Shown here one piece after another: positions 17,796 through 28,750 of a stretch of 64,000 nucleotides of DNA (positions are counted from its first letter, which is position 1; each line of letters starts with the position of its first letter). A model generated the notes under the pieces. That model had not been told where the DNA came from. It saw only the letters and a list, made by a program, of their open reading frames with translations, and searched no databases. The position numbers and the translations under genes are program-made. This DNA comes from Burkholderiales bacterium (GTDB taxonomy: Bacteria > Pseudomonadota > Gammaproteobacteria > Burkholderiales > Burkholderiaceae_C). The stretch lies in the NCBI GenBank assembly GCA_947474755.1, contig CANJJE010000003.1, positions 1 through 64,000 on the forward strand. The letters are read 5' to 3'.

Positions 17796-18097
17796 TCCCC
17801 GGCGAACTGCTCACCGAAGGCCCCGACCACACCATCAACCTCGGGCGCCGCACGATCACGGTCGTGGTCGAGAACAGCGGTGACCGGCCGATCCAGGTCG
17901 GCTCCCATTACCACTTTGCCGAGACCAACGGCGCGCTGGTGTTCGATCGCGCTGCGGTGCGCGGCATGCGACTGAACATCGCCTCGGGCACCGCGGTGCG
18001 CTTCGAGCCCGGACAGCAGCGCACGGTCGAGCTGGTCGATTTCGCCGGCGACCGACAGGTCTACGGCTTTCGCGGGCAGGTTCAGGGCCCGCTCTGA
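17792..18097 (+). CDS. ureB: Urease subunit beta
   Basis: A 101-residue UreB of normal length starting at GTG ([18 protein letters not shown]). The conserved core [20 protein letters not shown] and the [21 protein letters not shown] segment are intact. The start codon overlaps the stop of the small upstream ORF by four bases. It forms the trimeric (alpha-beta-gamma) enzyme with UreA and UreC. Confidence 0.97.
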   Translation: MIPGELLTEGPDHTINLGRRTITVVVENSGDRPIQVGSHYHFAETNGALVFDRAAVRGMRLNIASGTAVRFEPGQQRTVELVDFAGDRQVYGFRGQVQGPL

Positions 18098-18156
18098 GCC
18101 CCCGCCCGTCAACACGCGCCTCTGACACTATTTCTCGACACGCTGAGCAGGACCCC

Positions 18157-19884
<1,728 letters not shown>

Positions 19885-19887
19885 TTC

Positions 19888-19912
19888 CTCTCGCGCATAA
19901 GTGGCGCGAGAG
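19888..19912 (+). terminator. Hairpin after ureC
   Basis: A perfect nine-base stem (ctctcgcgc / gcgcgagag) with a seven-base loop begins three bases after the ureC stop. No U-tract follows, so it could act with Rho or as a 3' stabiliser. It separates the structural urease genes from the palindromic element downstream. Confidence 0.5.
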
Positions 19913-19941
19913 CGCTCTGGCAGCCACCGAAGCGGTCGTGG

Positions 19942-20143
19942 GATTTGAGTTCCGCCGCACGCGACAACGGTGCCGGCTGTCGAGGGCGTGGGGTGACCGG
20001 CGCAGCGAAGTAAAGGAGGAGGGCCAGAACGGCGTTACCCGAAGCGTTTGTGAAGTGATCCGGCCCGGAGGACATGAGCGGAGTCGGTCACCCCACGTCC
20101 TCGACAGCTCCACACGAAAGTCTGCACGCCGACGGACTCGAAT
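19942..20143. repeat. 202-bp imperfect palindromic element between ureC and fbpC
   Basis: The core arms at 19977-19999 and 20084-20106 are inverted copies that match at 22 of 23 positions (ctgtcgagg.cgtggggtg). Weaker inverted similarity extends outwards to gatttgagt on the left and gactcgaatc on the right, so the whole segment can form a long cruciform or RNA hairpin. The inner 84 bp also has smaller dyads (cccgaagcg opposite gcgcagcg-type sequence). There is no ORF with a ribosome-binding site. It lies between two convergent genes. It could be a dispersed MITE/REP-type repeat or a bidirectional terminator. Confidence 0.7.
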
Positions 20144-20150
20144 CAAAAGA

Positions 20151-21230
20151 TCAAGCCACCGCCGGAAACGCGATCAGGTGGTCCATGTCGAGGCGGATGC
20201 CGATGGCTTCGCCGATGCGGTGGTTGTGGTGCGAGGGCACCATCGACAGCACGCGCATGCCGCTGGCGAGTTCGAGCGTGTAGAGGATCTGCGCGCCCCT
20301 GAACGCCTTGTGCCGCACGATGGCCTGCACAGGGCTGGTGTCATCGTGCACCACGTCGTCCGGGCGAAGCAGCACATCGACATGGCTGCCAGCGGGGCAC
20401 GGCCTGCCATCGGGCGCATAACGGATGGTCTCGGTGGCTGACACCGAGCCGATCTCGATCGCGAGCTGCCGCTCGGCCACCACGGTGCCGCGCACGAACA
20501 CGCCCTGGCCGATGAAGTCCGCGACGAATCGACTGGCCGGGCGGTGATACAGGTTGTAGGCGGTGTCGATCTGCTGGATGCGTCCGTCGGACATCACCGC
20601 GACCTCGTCGGCCATCGCGAACGCCTCGTTCTGATCGTGGGTGACGAACACCGCGGTAGTGTTTGTCGCCTTCAGGATGTCGCGCACTTCGGCGGCGAGT
20701 TGTTCGCGCAAATCGACGTCCAGGTTCGAGAAGGGCTCGTCCATCAGCAACAGACGCGGCTGCGGCGCCAGCGCACGGGCGAGCGCCACACGTTGCTGCT
20801 GTCCGCCGGACAGCTCGTGAGGGAAGCGCTGCGCCTGGGACCGCAAGCCGACCATGTCGAGCAGCCGCTGCACGCGAGCCTGGTCATCGGCGCTGCCGCG
20901 CGTTCCGAAAGCGACATTGCGCTCGACGCTCAAGTGCGGGAACAGCGCATAGTCCTGAAACACCATGCCGATGCGGCGCTGCTCGGGAGGCAGGTGGCGG
21001 CCCGGACCGCTGACCTGCTCGCCCGCGATGCGGATGTCACCGCCGGACAAGGGCTCAAAGCCACCGATGCAGCGCAGCACGGTTGTCTTGCCGCAGCCCG
21101 AGGGCCCGAGCAGGCAGCAGATGCTGCCGATGGACAGCGTCAGGTTCAGCCCATCCACCGTGACACGCGCACCGTACGCATGGCGCACGGCGTTCAGGAT
21201 CAGGACAGGGATGGAATTCGGGGTGGTCAT
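20151..21230 (-). CDS. fbpC: Ferric iron ABC transporter ATP-binding protein FbpC
   Basis: A 359-residue ABC ATPase of the FbpC/PotA type. The start MTTPNSIPVLILNAVRHAYG is preferred over an upstream alternative with no support. Walker A is LLGPSGCGKTT, the signature LSGGQQQRVALARAL and Walker B LLLMDEPFSNLD. The D-loop and switch His (AVFVTHDQNEAFAMAD) are intact. A C-terminal TOBE-like region of about 120 residues matches the FbpC subgroup. It is transcribed divergently from fbpB across a 187-bp gap and ends eight bases from the palindromic element. Confidence 0.88.
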   Translation of the reverse strand: MTTPNSIPVLILNAVRHAYGARVTVDGLNLTLSIGSICCLLGPSGCGKTTVLRCIGGFEPLSGGDIRIAGEQVSGPGRHLPPEQRRIGMVFQDYALFPHLSVERNVAFGTRGSADDQARVQRLLDMVGLRSQAQRFPHELSGGQQQRVALARALAPQPRLLLMDEPFSNLDVDLREQLAAEVRDILKATNTTAVFVTHDQNEAFAMADEVAVMSDGRIQQIDTAYNLYHRPASRFVADFIGQGVFVRGTVVAERQLAIEIGSVSATETIRYAPDGRPCPAGSHVDVLLRPDDVVHDDTSPVQAIVRHKAFRGAQILYTLELASGMRVLSMVPSHHNHRIGEAIGIRLDMDHLIAFPAVA

Positions 21231-21417
21231 GGTTGAGGCCGAGATCACGGGGATGCGACGCAGTGTCTCCGATGCGCGCAAGGGCCATGGTCAATCACGC
21301 TGAACGGTCGAGACCGGTCTGCCATGGGCATCATCGAGGGCAGGCAATACCCTGCGCGAGCCGTACACTGCCTGCGAATCAATCGCGTTCACTATGCCGT
21401 GCGATGATATCCCTCGC

Positions 21418-23109
21418 ATGACTGCCACCCTGTCCTCCCCTGCGTCGTCGACCCCCGTGGCCGGTCGGCAACAGGCCGGATGGCTGAGCTTGGCCACGGC
21501 GGTGGTGGCACTGCTTGTCGCGCTACCGATCATTTCGGTGGCCACGAACGTGTTCTCGACGGGCACCTCCGGCACCTGGTCGCACCTGGCATCCACGGTG
21601 CTGCCGGAGTACATCGGCACAACGCTGTGGCTGTGCCTCGGGGTCGGCAGCCTGGCTGCGCTGGTCGGCGTCGGCACGGCCTGGCTGGTCACGCATTTCG
21701 ATTTCCCGCTGCGCAGCAGCTTCGAGTGGGCGCTCGTGCTGCCACTGGCAATGCCAGCCTATGTGATGGCCTATGCCTACACCGATCTGCTGCAGTTTGC
21801 CGGCCCGCTGCAGAGCTGGCTGCGCGCGACGATGGGCTGGACGCGCGCCGATTACTGGTTTCCCGACGTGCGCACGCTGGGCGGGGCGGTGGTGATGTTC
21901 ACCTTCGTGCTGTACCCGTATGTGTTCATGCTCGCGCGTACGGCCTTCATGGAACGCGGCGCAGCGGTCATCGAGGCCGGGCGCTCGTTGGGGCTGTCGC
22001 CTCGGCAAAGCTTCATGCGCGTGTCGCTGCCGATGGCTCGGCCCGCCGTGGCGGCGGGCGTGGCGCTGGTGCTGATGGAAACGCTTGCCGACTACGGCAC
22101 GGTTTCCTACTTCGCGGTGCAGACCTTCACCACCGGCATCTACCGCGCCTGGTTCTCGCTGGGCGACCGGGTGGCTGCCGCGCAATTGGCAATGTGTCTG
22201 CTCGGCTTCGTCGTCCTGCTGCTGGCACTGGAGCGGCAGTCACGCGGCGGAGCCCGCTTCCACGGCAGTGGGCTGCGTCGCCAGCCCTCCCGCGGCGCAC
22301 CGCTGACCGGGTTGCGGGCCTCGGTGGCGATCACGCTGTGCGTGCTGCCGATCCTCATCGGCTTCCTGCTACCCGCTGGCGTGCTGCTGCACCTGGCCAT
22401 GACGGAGGGAGATACGCAGTTCGGCACCCGCTTCCTGACCCTCGCCAGCAACAGCGTCGTGGTGTCCGGCCTGACCGCCCTGCTCGCGGTGGCGCTCGCA
22501 CTGCTGGTCGCCTACGCCCGACGACTCGAACCGTCGCCGCTGACCCGCTCGGCGCACTGGGCGGTGGGCCTGGGCTATGCGCTGCCGGGGTCGGTGATCG
22601 CCGTCGGCGTGCTGATTCCAATGGCTCGGATGGACAACGCGCTGGCCCAGTGGCTGCAAGCCAGCTTCGGCTGGCAAACAGGGCTGCTGTTTACCGGGAC
22701 CATCGCCGCGCTGGTGTTCGCCTGCCTCGTGCGCTTCATGACCACCGCACTGCAGACCGTCGATTCATCCCTGTACCGCGTCACGCCTCACATGGATGAC
22801 GCTGCACGCAGCCTCGGCCTGACGCCAGCCCGCACGCTGCGTCGCGTGCACCTGCCGCTGCTGCGGCGCGGCCTGCTGACTGCCGGGCTGCTGGTCTTCA
22901 TCGACGTGATGAAGGAACTGCCCGCCACGCTGGTCATGCGCCCGTTCAACTTCGATACGCTGGCCACTCAGGCCTACACACTGGCGTCTGACGAGAGACT
23001 GGCCGAAGCGTCGACGGCCACGATCGCCATCGTGGCCGTCGGCCTGCTGCCGTTGATCGTGCTGTGCCGGCAGATCGCGAGCGAGCGGCGACAGCTGGCG
23101 CCGAATTGA
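21418..23109 (+). CDS. fbpB: Ferric iron ABC transporter permease FbpB
   Basis: A 563-residue fused permease with two copies of the binding-protein-dependent permease domain, about twelve helices in all. The EAA-type motifs are EAGRSLGLSPRQSFMRVSLPMA in the first half and DAARSLGLTPARTLRRVHLPLL in the second, as in the FbpB/SfuB family. The start could be ATG 21418 or ATG 21394. Neither has a good ribosome-binding site, and 21418 gives the more typical N-terminus. It converges on fbpA, whose stop is 23 nt away. The fbp genes are thus arranged fbpC < > fbpB ... < fbpA rather than as one operon. Confidence 0.88.
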   Translation: MTATLSSPASSTPVAGRQQAGWLSLATAVVALLVALPIISVATNVFSTGTSGTWSHLASTVLPEYIGTTLWLCLGVGSLAALVGVGTAWLVTHFDFPLRSSFEWALVLPLAMPAYVMAYAYTDLLQFAGPLQSWLRATMGWTRADYWFPDVRTLGGAVVMFTFVLYPYVFMLARTAFMERGAAVIEAGRSLGLSPRQSFMRVSLPMARPAVAAGVALVLMETLADYGTVSYFAVQTFTTGIYRAWFSLGDRVAAAQLAMCLLGFVVLLLALERQSRGGARFHGSGLRRQPSRGAPLTGLRASVAITLCVLPILIGFLLPAGVLLHLAMTEGDTQFGTRFLTLASNSVVVSGLTALLAVALALLVAYARRLEPSPLTRSAHWAVGLGYALPGSVIAVGVLIPMARMDNALAQWLQASFGWQTGLLFTGTIAALVFACLVRFMTTALQTVDSSLYRVTPHMDDAARSLGLTPARTLRRVHLPLLRRGLLTAGLLVFIDVMKELPATLVMRPFNFDTLATQAYTLASDERLAEASTATIAIVAVGLLPLIVLCRQIASERRQLAPN

Positions 23110-23132
23110 CCCCCCGATGCACAGCAAGAGGC

Positions 23133-24170
23133 TCAGCGCCAGCCCGCGCGGTCGTAGATGCGCTGTGCCTGAGCGGCGTTGGCGGCGAGTTGCCCGATTG
23201 GCAGCGTGTCCGGCTTGAAGGATCCCAGCGCCTCGAGCGCCGGGTTCTTGACCTGCGCGGTCTTGACGACCGGCCACTCGTTGTTGCCGTCGGCGAAGTA
23301 GGCCTGAGCTGAGTCACTGGTCAGGTACTCGAGGAACTTCAGCGCCGAGGCCCGGTTTGGCGCGTACCGGGTGATGCCCGCACCCGATACATTGATGTGC
23401 GCACCCCAGGTCTTCTGGTTCGGCCAGACGACTCCCAATGCCCGCACGACCTGCTGGTCTTCCAGCTTGGTCGAACGCATCAGACGGGCGAGGTAATAGC
23501 TGTTCGAGATCGCCACACCGCATTCACCCGCGGCAACGGCCTTCAACTGGTCGGTGTCGCCGCCCTTGGGCGCCCTGGCAAAATTTGCGACCAGGCCTCG
23601 CACCCACTCTTCGGTCTTCGCCTCGCCCTCGTGCGACAGCATGGCCGCGCCCAGCGACAGGTTGTAGGGGTGTGCGCCGGACCGCACACAGACCTGATTC
23701 TTCAACCGCGGTAGCGCCAGGTCTTCGTAGGTCTGCACCCACTCGGGGTTGACCGTGGCCTTGGCATAGACGATGACCCGTGCGCGCGTCGAGAACGCAG
23801 CCCAGTTCGGCGTTCGCAGCGCCGCTGGAATGCGCGCCTCGATCAGCGCCGACTTCAGCGGCTGGAACAGTCCGGCCTTGTCCGCGATTTCCAGGCGCGA
23901 GGCGTCGACCGTGATCAGCAGGTCGGCCGGACTGCTGGCGCCTTCGTTCTTGAGGCGCTCGAGCAGTTCTTCTTCCTTGCCATCGAGCCGGTTGATCTTG
24001 ATGCCGGTCTGCCTCGTGAAGTCGGTGTACAGCGCCTCGTCGGTCTGGTAATGGCGCGCCGAGTAGATGTTGAGCTCGCCCTGCGCGTGCGCCAGTGGAG
24101 TGGCCAGCAAGGCAAACAGCGCGCCAGCGGCAACGGTGCCGGCATCAAGGATGGATTTCAGACGAATCAT
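23133..24170 (-). CDS. fbpA: Ferric iron ABC transporter substrate-binding protein FbpA
   Basis: A 345-residue periplasmic protein. The start is ATG 24170, giving a signal peptide IRLKSILDAGTVAAGALFALLATPLAHAQ. The mature protein begins GELNIYSARHYQTDEALYTDFT, a hallmark of FbpA/FutA iron-binding proteins. The tyrosine pair that binds Fe3+ is visible in SNSYYLARLM. It is upstream-regulated by a candidate Fur box 64-82 bases before the start codon. It is transcribed divergently from ureE, so the iron genes interrupt the urease cluster. Confidence 0.9.
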   Translation of the reverse strand: MIRLKSILDAGTVAAGALFALLATPLAHAQGELNIYSARHYQTDEALYTDFTRQTGIKINRLDGKEEELLERLKNEGASSPADLLITVDASRLEIADKAGLFQPLKSALIEARIPAALRTPNWAAFSTRARVIVYAKATVNPEWVQTYEDLALPRLKNQVCVRSGAHPYNLSLGAAMLSHEGEAKTEEWVRGLVANFARAPKGGDTDQLKAVAAGECGVAISNSYYLARLMRSTKLEDQQVVRALGVVWPNQKTWGAHINVSGAGITRYAPNRASALKFLEYLTSDSAQAYFADGNNEWPVVKTAQVKNPALEALGSFKPDTLPIGQLAANAAQAQRIYDRAGWR

Positions 24171-24233
24171 GGACGGGCCTCGGTATGTCAGTCGCGGAAA
24201 CTGAGAATCAGACAGCAGAAACAGAACTGTATA

Positions 24234-24252
24234 CGAAACCATTCTCATTAAC
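24234..24252 (-). promoter_or_regulatory. Candidate Fur box upstream of fbpA
   Basis: On the minus strand the 19-mer starting GTTAATGAGAATGG matches the classical Fur consensus GATAATGATAATCATTATC at 12 of 19 positions, with 10 of the first 12 identical. It lies about 64 bases upstream of the fbpA ATG. A TATACA hexamer that could be the -10 follows at once. The match is moderate and rests on reading by eye. Confidence 0.45.
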
Positions 24253-24386
24253 ATTCCGTGTATGCGCGTGACTGTTGGTGGTTCGACGCCACTCCCGGCG
24301 CTGATATCTTTCTTGCTGCGGTCCGCACTCATGCCAGACTCTTGGCCTTCTCAACTGCTCCAACTGCGCCGCAGGCGCTCACCGAC

Positions 24387-25016
24387 ATGTCCACCCTGCT
24401 GACCATCAACAAGCTCATCACCCAGGGGCGCGGACTGAGCCGCGTGCTGCTGGCCCGTGCCGCCACGGTCTCCCTCGACTGGGACGTGCGCCAGAAGAGC
24501 CGCTTCGATGCCACCGACTCGCAAGGGCGCGCGCTCGGCGTGTTCCTGCCGCGTGGTGCGGTGGTGCGCGGCGGCGATGTGCTGGTCGCCGAAGACGGTT
24601 CCCTGATCGCGGTCCAGGCAGCGCCACAGCCGGTGCTGGTGGTCACCCCCTGCAAGGAGCACGGCTCGAGTTTCGACCTGGTGCGCGCGGCCTATCACCT
24701 GGGCAACCGCCATGTGCCACTGGAGTTGAAGCCCGACCACCTGAAGCTCGAACCCGACCATGTGCTGGCCGACCTGTTGCGCCAGATGCACTTGACCGTG
24801 ACCGAAGCGCAGGCATCGTTCGAACCGGAAAGCGGTGCATACGCACCGGGCGCGACCGCCGGTGGGCACGATCATGGCCACGCACATGACCACGGACACG
24901 ACCACGGTCATGCGCATACGCATGCGCCATCGCCCCCCCCCGCGCCGAAGACCATTCCGATCCAGGGTGCCGCCGCGCCCCACGTGCACGGCCCGGGTTG
25001 CAAACACGACCACTGA
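24387..25016 (+). CDS. ureE: Urease accessory protein UreE (nickel metallochaperone)
   Basis: A 209-residue nickel chaperone. The start [16 protein letters not shown] fits the family, and the ORF track start lies further upstream in the fbpA promoter. The N-terminal domain has the [18 protein letters not shown] region, and the metal-binding domain has [14 protein letters not shown]. The C-terminal tail is exceptionally His-rich ([20 protein letters not shown], later [11 protein letters not shown]), giving many nickel ligands. It overlaps ureF by one base (TGATG) and delivers Ni2+ to the urease activation complex. Confidence 0.96.
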   Translation: MSTLLTINKLITQGRGLSRVLLARAATVSLDWDVRQKSRFDATDSQGRALGVFLPRGAVVRGGDVLVAEDGSLIAVQAAPQPVLVVTPCKEHGSSFDLVRAAYHLGNRHVPLELKPDHLKLEPDHVLADLLRQMHLTVTEAQASFEPESGAYAPGATAGGHDHGHAHDHGHDHGHAHTHAPSPPPAPKTIPIQGAAAPHVHGPGCKHDH

Positions 25017-25786
25017 TGGGCACACCTCGGCTGCGGCCAGCGATTCGATCGACTGGGCGCCGTGAACATCGGCGGCCTTCGTCGCCGGCGCCGAACCTGA
25101 CGCCAGCATCGCTGCTGCAACTGATCTGGCTGGCATCGCCAGCACTGCCAGTCGGAGGGTTCAGCTATTCGGAGGTGCTCGAAGCTGCAGTGGATGCGGG
25201 TCTGGCCACGGGTGAAACCGAAGCCTGCCACTGGCTGCTCGACCAGTTGCGCCTGGGACTGTCGCGCGGCGATCTGGCCTTGGTCGCGCGGGCCCACAGC
25301 GCCTGGCGGCGCGGCGACGCCGCCGAAGCCGCCGCGCTCAACACCTGGGTGGTGACCACGCGGGAAAGCCACGAACTGCGCCAGCAGACTGAACAGATGG
25401 GCCGCTCGCTGGTCGAATGGATGAAGAACCGGCCGCTCGACGCGCGCCATGCCGATCAGCTCCAGCTACTGGCGTTGCTGCGCCCCGCGCCAACCTGGCC
25501 AGTGGCCTTCGCGCTCGCCGGGTTGCAGGCGGGTGCGCCATGCCGCGACACGCTGCTGTGCTTCGCGTTCGGCTGGGCCGAGAACATGGTGCAGGCGGCG
25601 CTGAAATCGGTGCCGCTCGGGCAGGCAGCGGGGCAACGTATCCTGAGCGCGCTGGCAGACGCGATTCCAGACGCCGTCGATTTTGCGATCCAGCTCGGCG
25701 ACGCCGAACGCCAGGTCTGCACGCCGATGCTCGCCATCTTGTCCGCGCAGCACGAAACCCAGTACTCGCGGTTGTTCAGGTCCTGA
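25016..25786 (+). CDS. ureF: Urease accessory protein UreF
   Basis: A 256-residue protein if translation starts at the ATG that overlaps the ureE stop. An in-frame TTG 18 nt upstream is less likely. The UreF core begins at [20 protein letters not shown] and continues with [18 protein letters not shown] and the C-terminal [21 protein letters not shown] segment. UreF normally acts in a UreD-UreF-UreG complex that checks the activation GTPase. UreD is not found in this window. The first 36 residues are basic and poorly conserved, so the true start may lie further in. Confidence 0.93.
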   Translation: MGTPRLRPAIRSTGRREHRRPSSPAPNLTPASLLQLIWLASPALPVGGFSYSEVLEAAVDAGLATGETEACHWLLDQLRLGLSRGDLALVARAHSAWRRGDAAEAAALNTWVVTTRESHELRQQTEQMGRSLVEWMKNRPLDARHADQLQLLALLRPAPTWPVAFALAGLQAGAPCRDTLLCFAFGWAENMVQAALKSVPLGQAAGQRILSALADAIPDAVDFAIQLGDAERQVCTPMLAILSAQHETQYSRLFRS

Positions 25787-25825
25787 ACTTGCTGTAGACC
25801 CACCTCCCTCAAGGCCATCCCCATC

Positions 25826-26491
25826 ATGACCGCACTGCACACCATAGCCCGACGCACCAAGAAACTGCCCCCGCTGCGTGTCGGCGTCGGCGGACCAGTC
25901 GGTTCGGGCAAGACGACGCTGGTCGAGATGCTGTGCAAGACGATGCGTGAGCGCTACGACCTCGTGGTCGTGACCAATGACATCTACACCAAGGAAGACC
26001 AGCGCCTGCTGACCGTGGCCGGTGCCTTGTCAGCCGACCGGATCATGGGTGTGGAAACCGGTGGCTGTCCGCACACCGCGATCCGCGAGGACGCATCGAT
26101 CAACCTCGAAGCGGTCGACCGCATGCTGGAGAAATTCCCCGACGCGGACATTGTGTTCATCGAGTCCGGGGGCGACAACCTGGCCGCGACCTTCAGCCCC
26201 GAACTCAGCGACCTGACGATCTACGTGATAGACGTGGCCGCCGGCGAGAAGATTCCGCGCAAGGGCGGCCCGGGCATCACGAAGAGCGACCTGTTCGTCA
26301 TCAACAAGATCGACCTCGCACCTTATGTTGGCGCCGACCTCGACATCATGAAGACCGACACCACCCGCATGCGCACCGGCGCGCAAGGCCTGCGCCCCTT
26401 TGTCATGAGCAACCTGAAAACCCGCCAGGGCCTGGACGATGTGGTCAGCTTCATCGAGCGCAAGGGCATGCTGACCGGTGAATTGGTCTGA
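25826..26491 (+). CDS. ureG: Urease accessory GTPase UreG
   Basis: A 221-residue SIMIBI-class GTPase that couples GTP hydrolysis to nickel insertion into urease. It has the P-loop [12 protein letters not shown], the metal-binding CPH motif ([15 protein letters not shown]), the Walker B-like [16 protein letters not shown] and the base-specificity motif NKIDLAP. Length is standard. It follows ureF by 39 nt. It converges on gpmA, with a small inverted repeat (cggagg / cctccg) in the 94-bp gap. Confidence 0.97.
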   Translation: MTALHTIARRTKKLPPLRVGVGGPVGSGKTTLVEMLCKTMRERYDLVVVTNDIYTKEDQRLLTVAGALSADRIMGVETGGCPHTAIREDASINLEAVDRMLEKFPDADIVFIESGGDNLAATFSPELSDLTIYVIDVAAGEKIPRKGGPGITKSDLFVINKIDLAPYVGADLDIMKTDTTRMRTGAQGLRPFVMSNLKTRQGLDDVVSFIERKGMLTGELV

Positions 26492-26585
26492 TGCCGGCTT
26501 ATGCGGAGGAATTCACCCTCCGACTGCTTCGGCAGATGCTGCAGCGCGGTGACAGGTCTTCGAGTGGAGCGCAGTGAAGCAGGAG

Positions 26586-27281
26586 TCAGTCGCTTTCAAG
26601 AAAGCGCCGGCTGATCGGCTGAAACGCCGCATCCAGGTCATAGACGATCGGTACGCCGTTCGGAATCTCCAGGCCGACGATGTCGCTGTCGGAAATGCCG
26701 TCGAGGTGCTTCATCAGTGCGCGGATGCTGTTGCCGTGTGCGACGATGATCACCCGCTTGCCAGCCGCGATCGAGGGCACGATGGTGTCGTTCCAGTAGG
26801 GCAGTACCCGCGCCACCGTGTCTTTCAGGCATTCGGTCAGCGGCACCTCGCCGGGCTGCAATCCAGCGTAACGCAGATCGCCGCGCTCACAGCGCGGATC
26901 GCTCGGCTCCAGCGCGGGTGGCGGCGTGTCGTAGCTGCGGCGCCACTGCAACACCTGCGCGTCGCCGTACTTCGCTGCGGTATCGGCCTTGTTGAGCCCT
27001 TCCAGCGCGCCGTAATGACGCTCGTTCAGCCGCCACGAATGCACCACCGGTAACCAGGTGCGATCGAGTTGGTCAAGCGTGTGCCACAGAGTCCACACCG
27101 CGCGCTTCAGGACCGAGGTGTAAGCGATGTCGAAATCGAAACCCGATGCCTTGAGTCGGCGGCCGGCAGTTCGCGCCTGCTCGACACCGAGAGGCGTCAG
27201 ATCGACATCGACCCAGCCAGTAAACCGGTTGTCGAGGTTCCAGGTGGATTGCCCATGGCGGATCAGCACGAGTTGGGTCAT
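26586..27281 (-). CDS. gpmA: 2,3-bisphosphoglycerate-dependent phosphoglycerate mutase
   Basis: A 231-residue glycolytic enzyme interconverting 3- and 2-phosphoglycerate. The phospho-acceptor His lies in [12 protein letters not shown], the conserved loop is [13 protein letters not shown], and the second catalytic His is in [14 protein letters not shown]. Length fits the dPGM family. It reads away from the rhodanese-grxC-secB-gpsA group, sharing a 111-bp divergent promoter region. Confidence 0.96.
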   Translation of the reverse strand: MTQLVLIRHGQSTWNLDNRFTGWVDVDLTPLGVEQARTAGRRLKASGFDFDIAYTSVLKRAVWTLWHTLDQLDRTWLPVVHSWRLNERHYGALEGLNKADTAAKYGDAQVLQWRRSYDTPPPALEPSDPRCERGDLRYAGLQPGEVPLTECLKDTVARVLPYWNDTIVPSIAAGKRVIIVAHGNSIRALMKHLDGISDSDIVGLEIPNGVPIVYDLDAAFQPISRRFLESD

Positions 27282-27346
27282 GGCAGGTCGATGGGATTGC
27301 GGTCGGAGAAAGGGAATGAGCCAGGCTCGGGAAAACCCCGAAATTC

Positions 27347-27352
27347 TATAAT
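27347..27352 (+). promoter_or_regulatory. Candidate -10 element of the rhodanese-grxC-secB-gpsA unit
   Basis: A perfect TATAAT lies 40 bases upstream of the rhodanese start codon in the divergent gap with gpmA. The expected -35 position (around ggctcg) is a poor match to TTGACA, so only the -10 is supported. Confidence 0.45.
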
Positions 27353-27392
27353 CGCGCGCTTTCGAATGACCCTACCCTGACCGGACCGCCTT

Positions 27393-27803
27393 GTGACCTT
27401 CTTTATCAACAACTGGTTTTTGTTCGCCACCGCTCTGGTCTCAGGCGGTCTGCTGGCATGGCCGCTGCTGTCGCGCGGCAGGACCGCGGGGGGCATCAGC
27501 CCGGCCGAAGCCGTCAACCTGATCAACCGCGAACGCGGTGTTCTGATCGACGTCAGCGAGCCGGCCGAGTACGTTGCCGGACATGCAGGCGGGGCCAAGA
27601 ATGTACCGTTCGGCACGCTGGAGACAGCCGCCGACCTGCCGAAGAACAAGGCCGTTCCCCTGCTGCTGATGTGCCCGACCGGGGCACGCGCGAATCGCGG
27701 TGCCGCCATTCTGCGCAAGCGCGGCTATGAAAAGGCCAGAGCGATTGTCGGCGGCGTCGCCGCCTGGCGCGAGGCGAACCTGCCCATCGAGCGCTCCGCT
27801 TGA
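27393..27803 (+). CDS. Membrane-anchored rhodanese-like protein
   Basis: A 136-residue protein with a GTG start. Residues 6-25 form a membrane helix (NNWFLFATALVSGGLLAWPL), followed by a single rhodanese domain. The motif LIDVSEPAEYVAGHAGGAKN is the conserved CH2A region, and the active-site loop is LMCPTGARANRGAA with the catalytic Cys. Equivalent genes commonly precede grxC and secB in betaproteobacteria. It probably transfers sulfane sulfur at the membrane. The substrate is not known. Confidence 0.9.
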   Translation: MTFFINNWFLFATALVSGGLLAWPLLSRGRTAGGISPAEAVNLINRERGVLIDVSEPAEYVAGHAGGAKNVPFGTLETAADLPKNKAVPLLLMCPTGARANRGAAILRKRGYEKARAIVGGVAAWREANLPIERSA

Positions 27804-27836
27804 CGATCACCCCCAGACCATGTCGCCAATCTGTCC

Positions 27837-28118
27837 ATGACCCAGCACCCTCCCATCATCATGTACACCACCGAGGTGTGCCCGTACTGTCTGCGCGCCA
27901 AGGCGCTGCTGAAAGCACGGGGCGTGACCGCGATCGACGAAGTGCGAGTGGACCGTGATCCCGCTGCGCGCGCCACGATGATCGAGCGCACCGGGCGGCG
28001 CACTGTGCCGCAAATCTTCATCGATGGCGCTCACATCGGCGGCTGCGACGATCTGATCGCGCTTGATCAGCGCGGTGCGCTGTTGCCCTTGCTGCAGCAG
28101 CAGCCCGCACAAGGCTGA
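27837..28118 (+). CDS. grxC: Glutaredoxin 3
   Basis: A 93-residue dithiol glutaredoxin with the CPYC active site ([16 protein letters not shown]), the cis-Pro segment [11 protein letters not shown] and the glutathione-binding GGCDDL. It reduces disulfides and glutathione mixed disulfides in the cytoplasm. It lies 33 nt after the rhodanese gene and 119 nt before secB. Length is standard. Confidence 0.95.
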   Translation: MTQHPPIIMYTTEVCPYCLRAKALLKARGVTAIDEVRVDRDPAARATMIERTGRRTVPQIFIDGAHIGGCDDLIALDQRGALLPLLQQQPAQG

Positions 28119-28237
28119 CACCGAACGGCGAGCGAGCGCTTCGGTTCCTGGGCGAAAGGCGGTCACAACGCATCCGCCATAATCCGCTCCCCATGCGGCC
28201 GCCTGGTCGCCGCTCCACAACCCACCTAGAGATTGCC

Positions 28238-28714
28238 ATGGCAGACGAAGACACTTCCCCGATGTTCCAGATCCAGCGCATCTACCTGAAGGATTTGTCG
28301 CTGGAACAGCCCAATTCGCCGGCAATCTTCCTCGAGCAGCAGCAACCGCAGGTCGACATCAACCTCGGCGTTGGCGCCGAGACCATCGGCAAGGACAACT
28401 ATGAAGTCTCGGTGCGCGTGACAGTGACCGCCAAGGTGGGTGAGAAGACACTCTTCCTGCTGGAAGCCAAGCAGGCCGGCATCTTCGAAATACGCAACAT
28501 CCCGCAGGATCAGTTGCAGCCGATCATCAGCATCGCCTGCCCGGGCATCGTCTTCCCATATTTGCGCGCCATCGTCTCCGACATCTGCACCCGCGCCGGC
28601 TTCCCGCCAGTGACGCTGGCAGAAATCAACTTCCAGGCGATGTACGAAAGCCAGATGGCTGCCGCCGCCGAAGCGGCCGCCAATGGTGCCAGTGGCAGCA
28701 CGCTGGTCAACTGA
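28238..28714 (+). CDS. secB: Protein-export chaperone SecB
   Basis: A 158-residue chaperone. The start [20 protein letters not shown] is the family N-terminus, and the ORF track adds 15 unsupported residues. The client-binding groove segments ([16 protein letters not shown]-like SVRVTVTAK) and the C-terminal [25 protein letters not shown] are conserved. It holds preproteins unfolded and delivers them to SecA. The usual partners grxC and gpsA flank it. Confidence 0.97.
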   Translation: MADEDTSPMFQIQRIYLKDLSLEQPNSPAIFLEQQQPQVDINLGVGAETIGKDNYEVSVRVTVTAKVGEKTLFLLEAKQAGIFEIRNIPQDQLQPIISIACPGIVFPYLRAIVSDICTRAGFPPVTLAEINFQAMYESQMAAAAEAAANGASGSTLVN

Positions 28715-28750
28715 GCGTCAGGTCTATCCGGGACCGCTGAGCGCCGGTCA

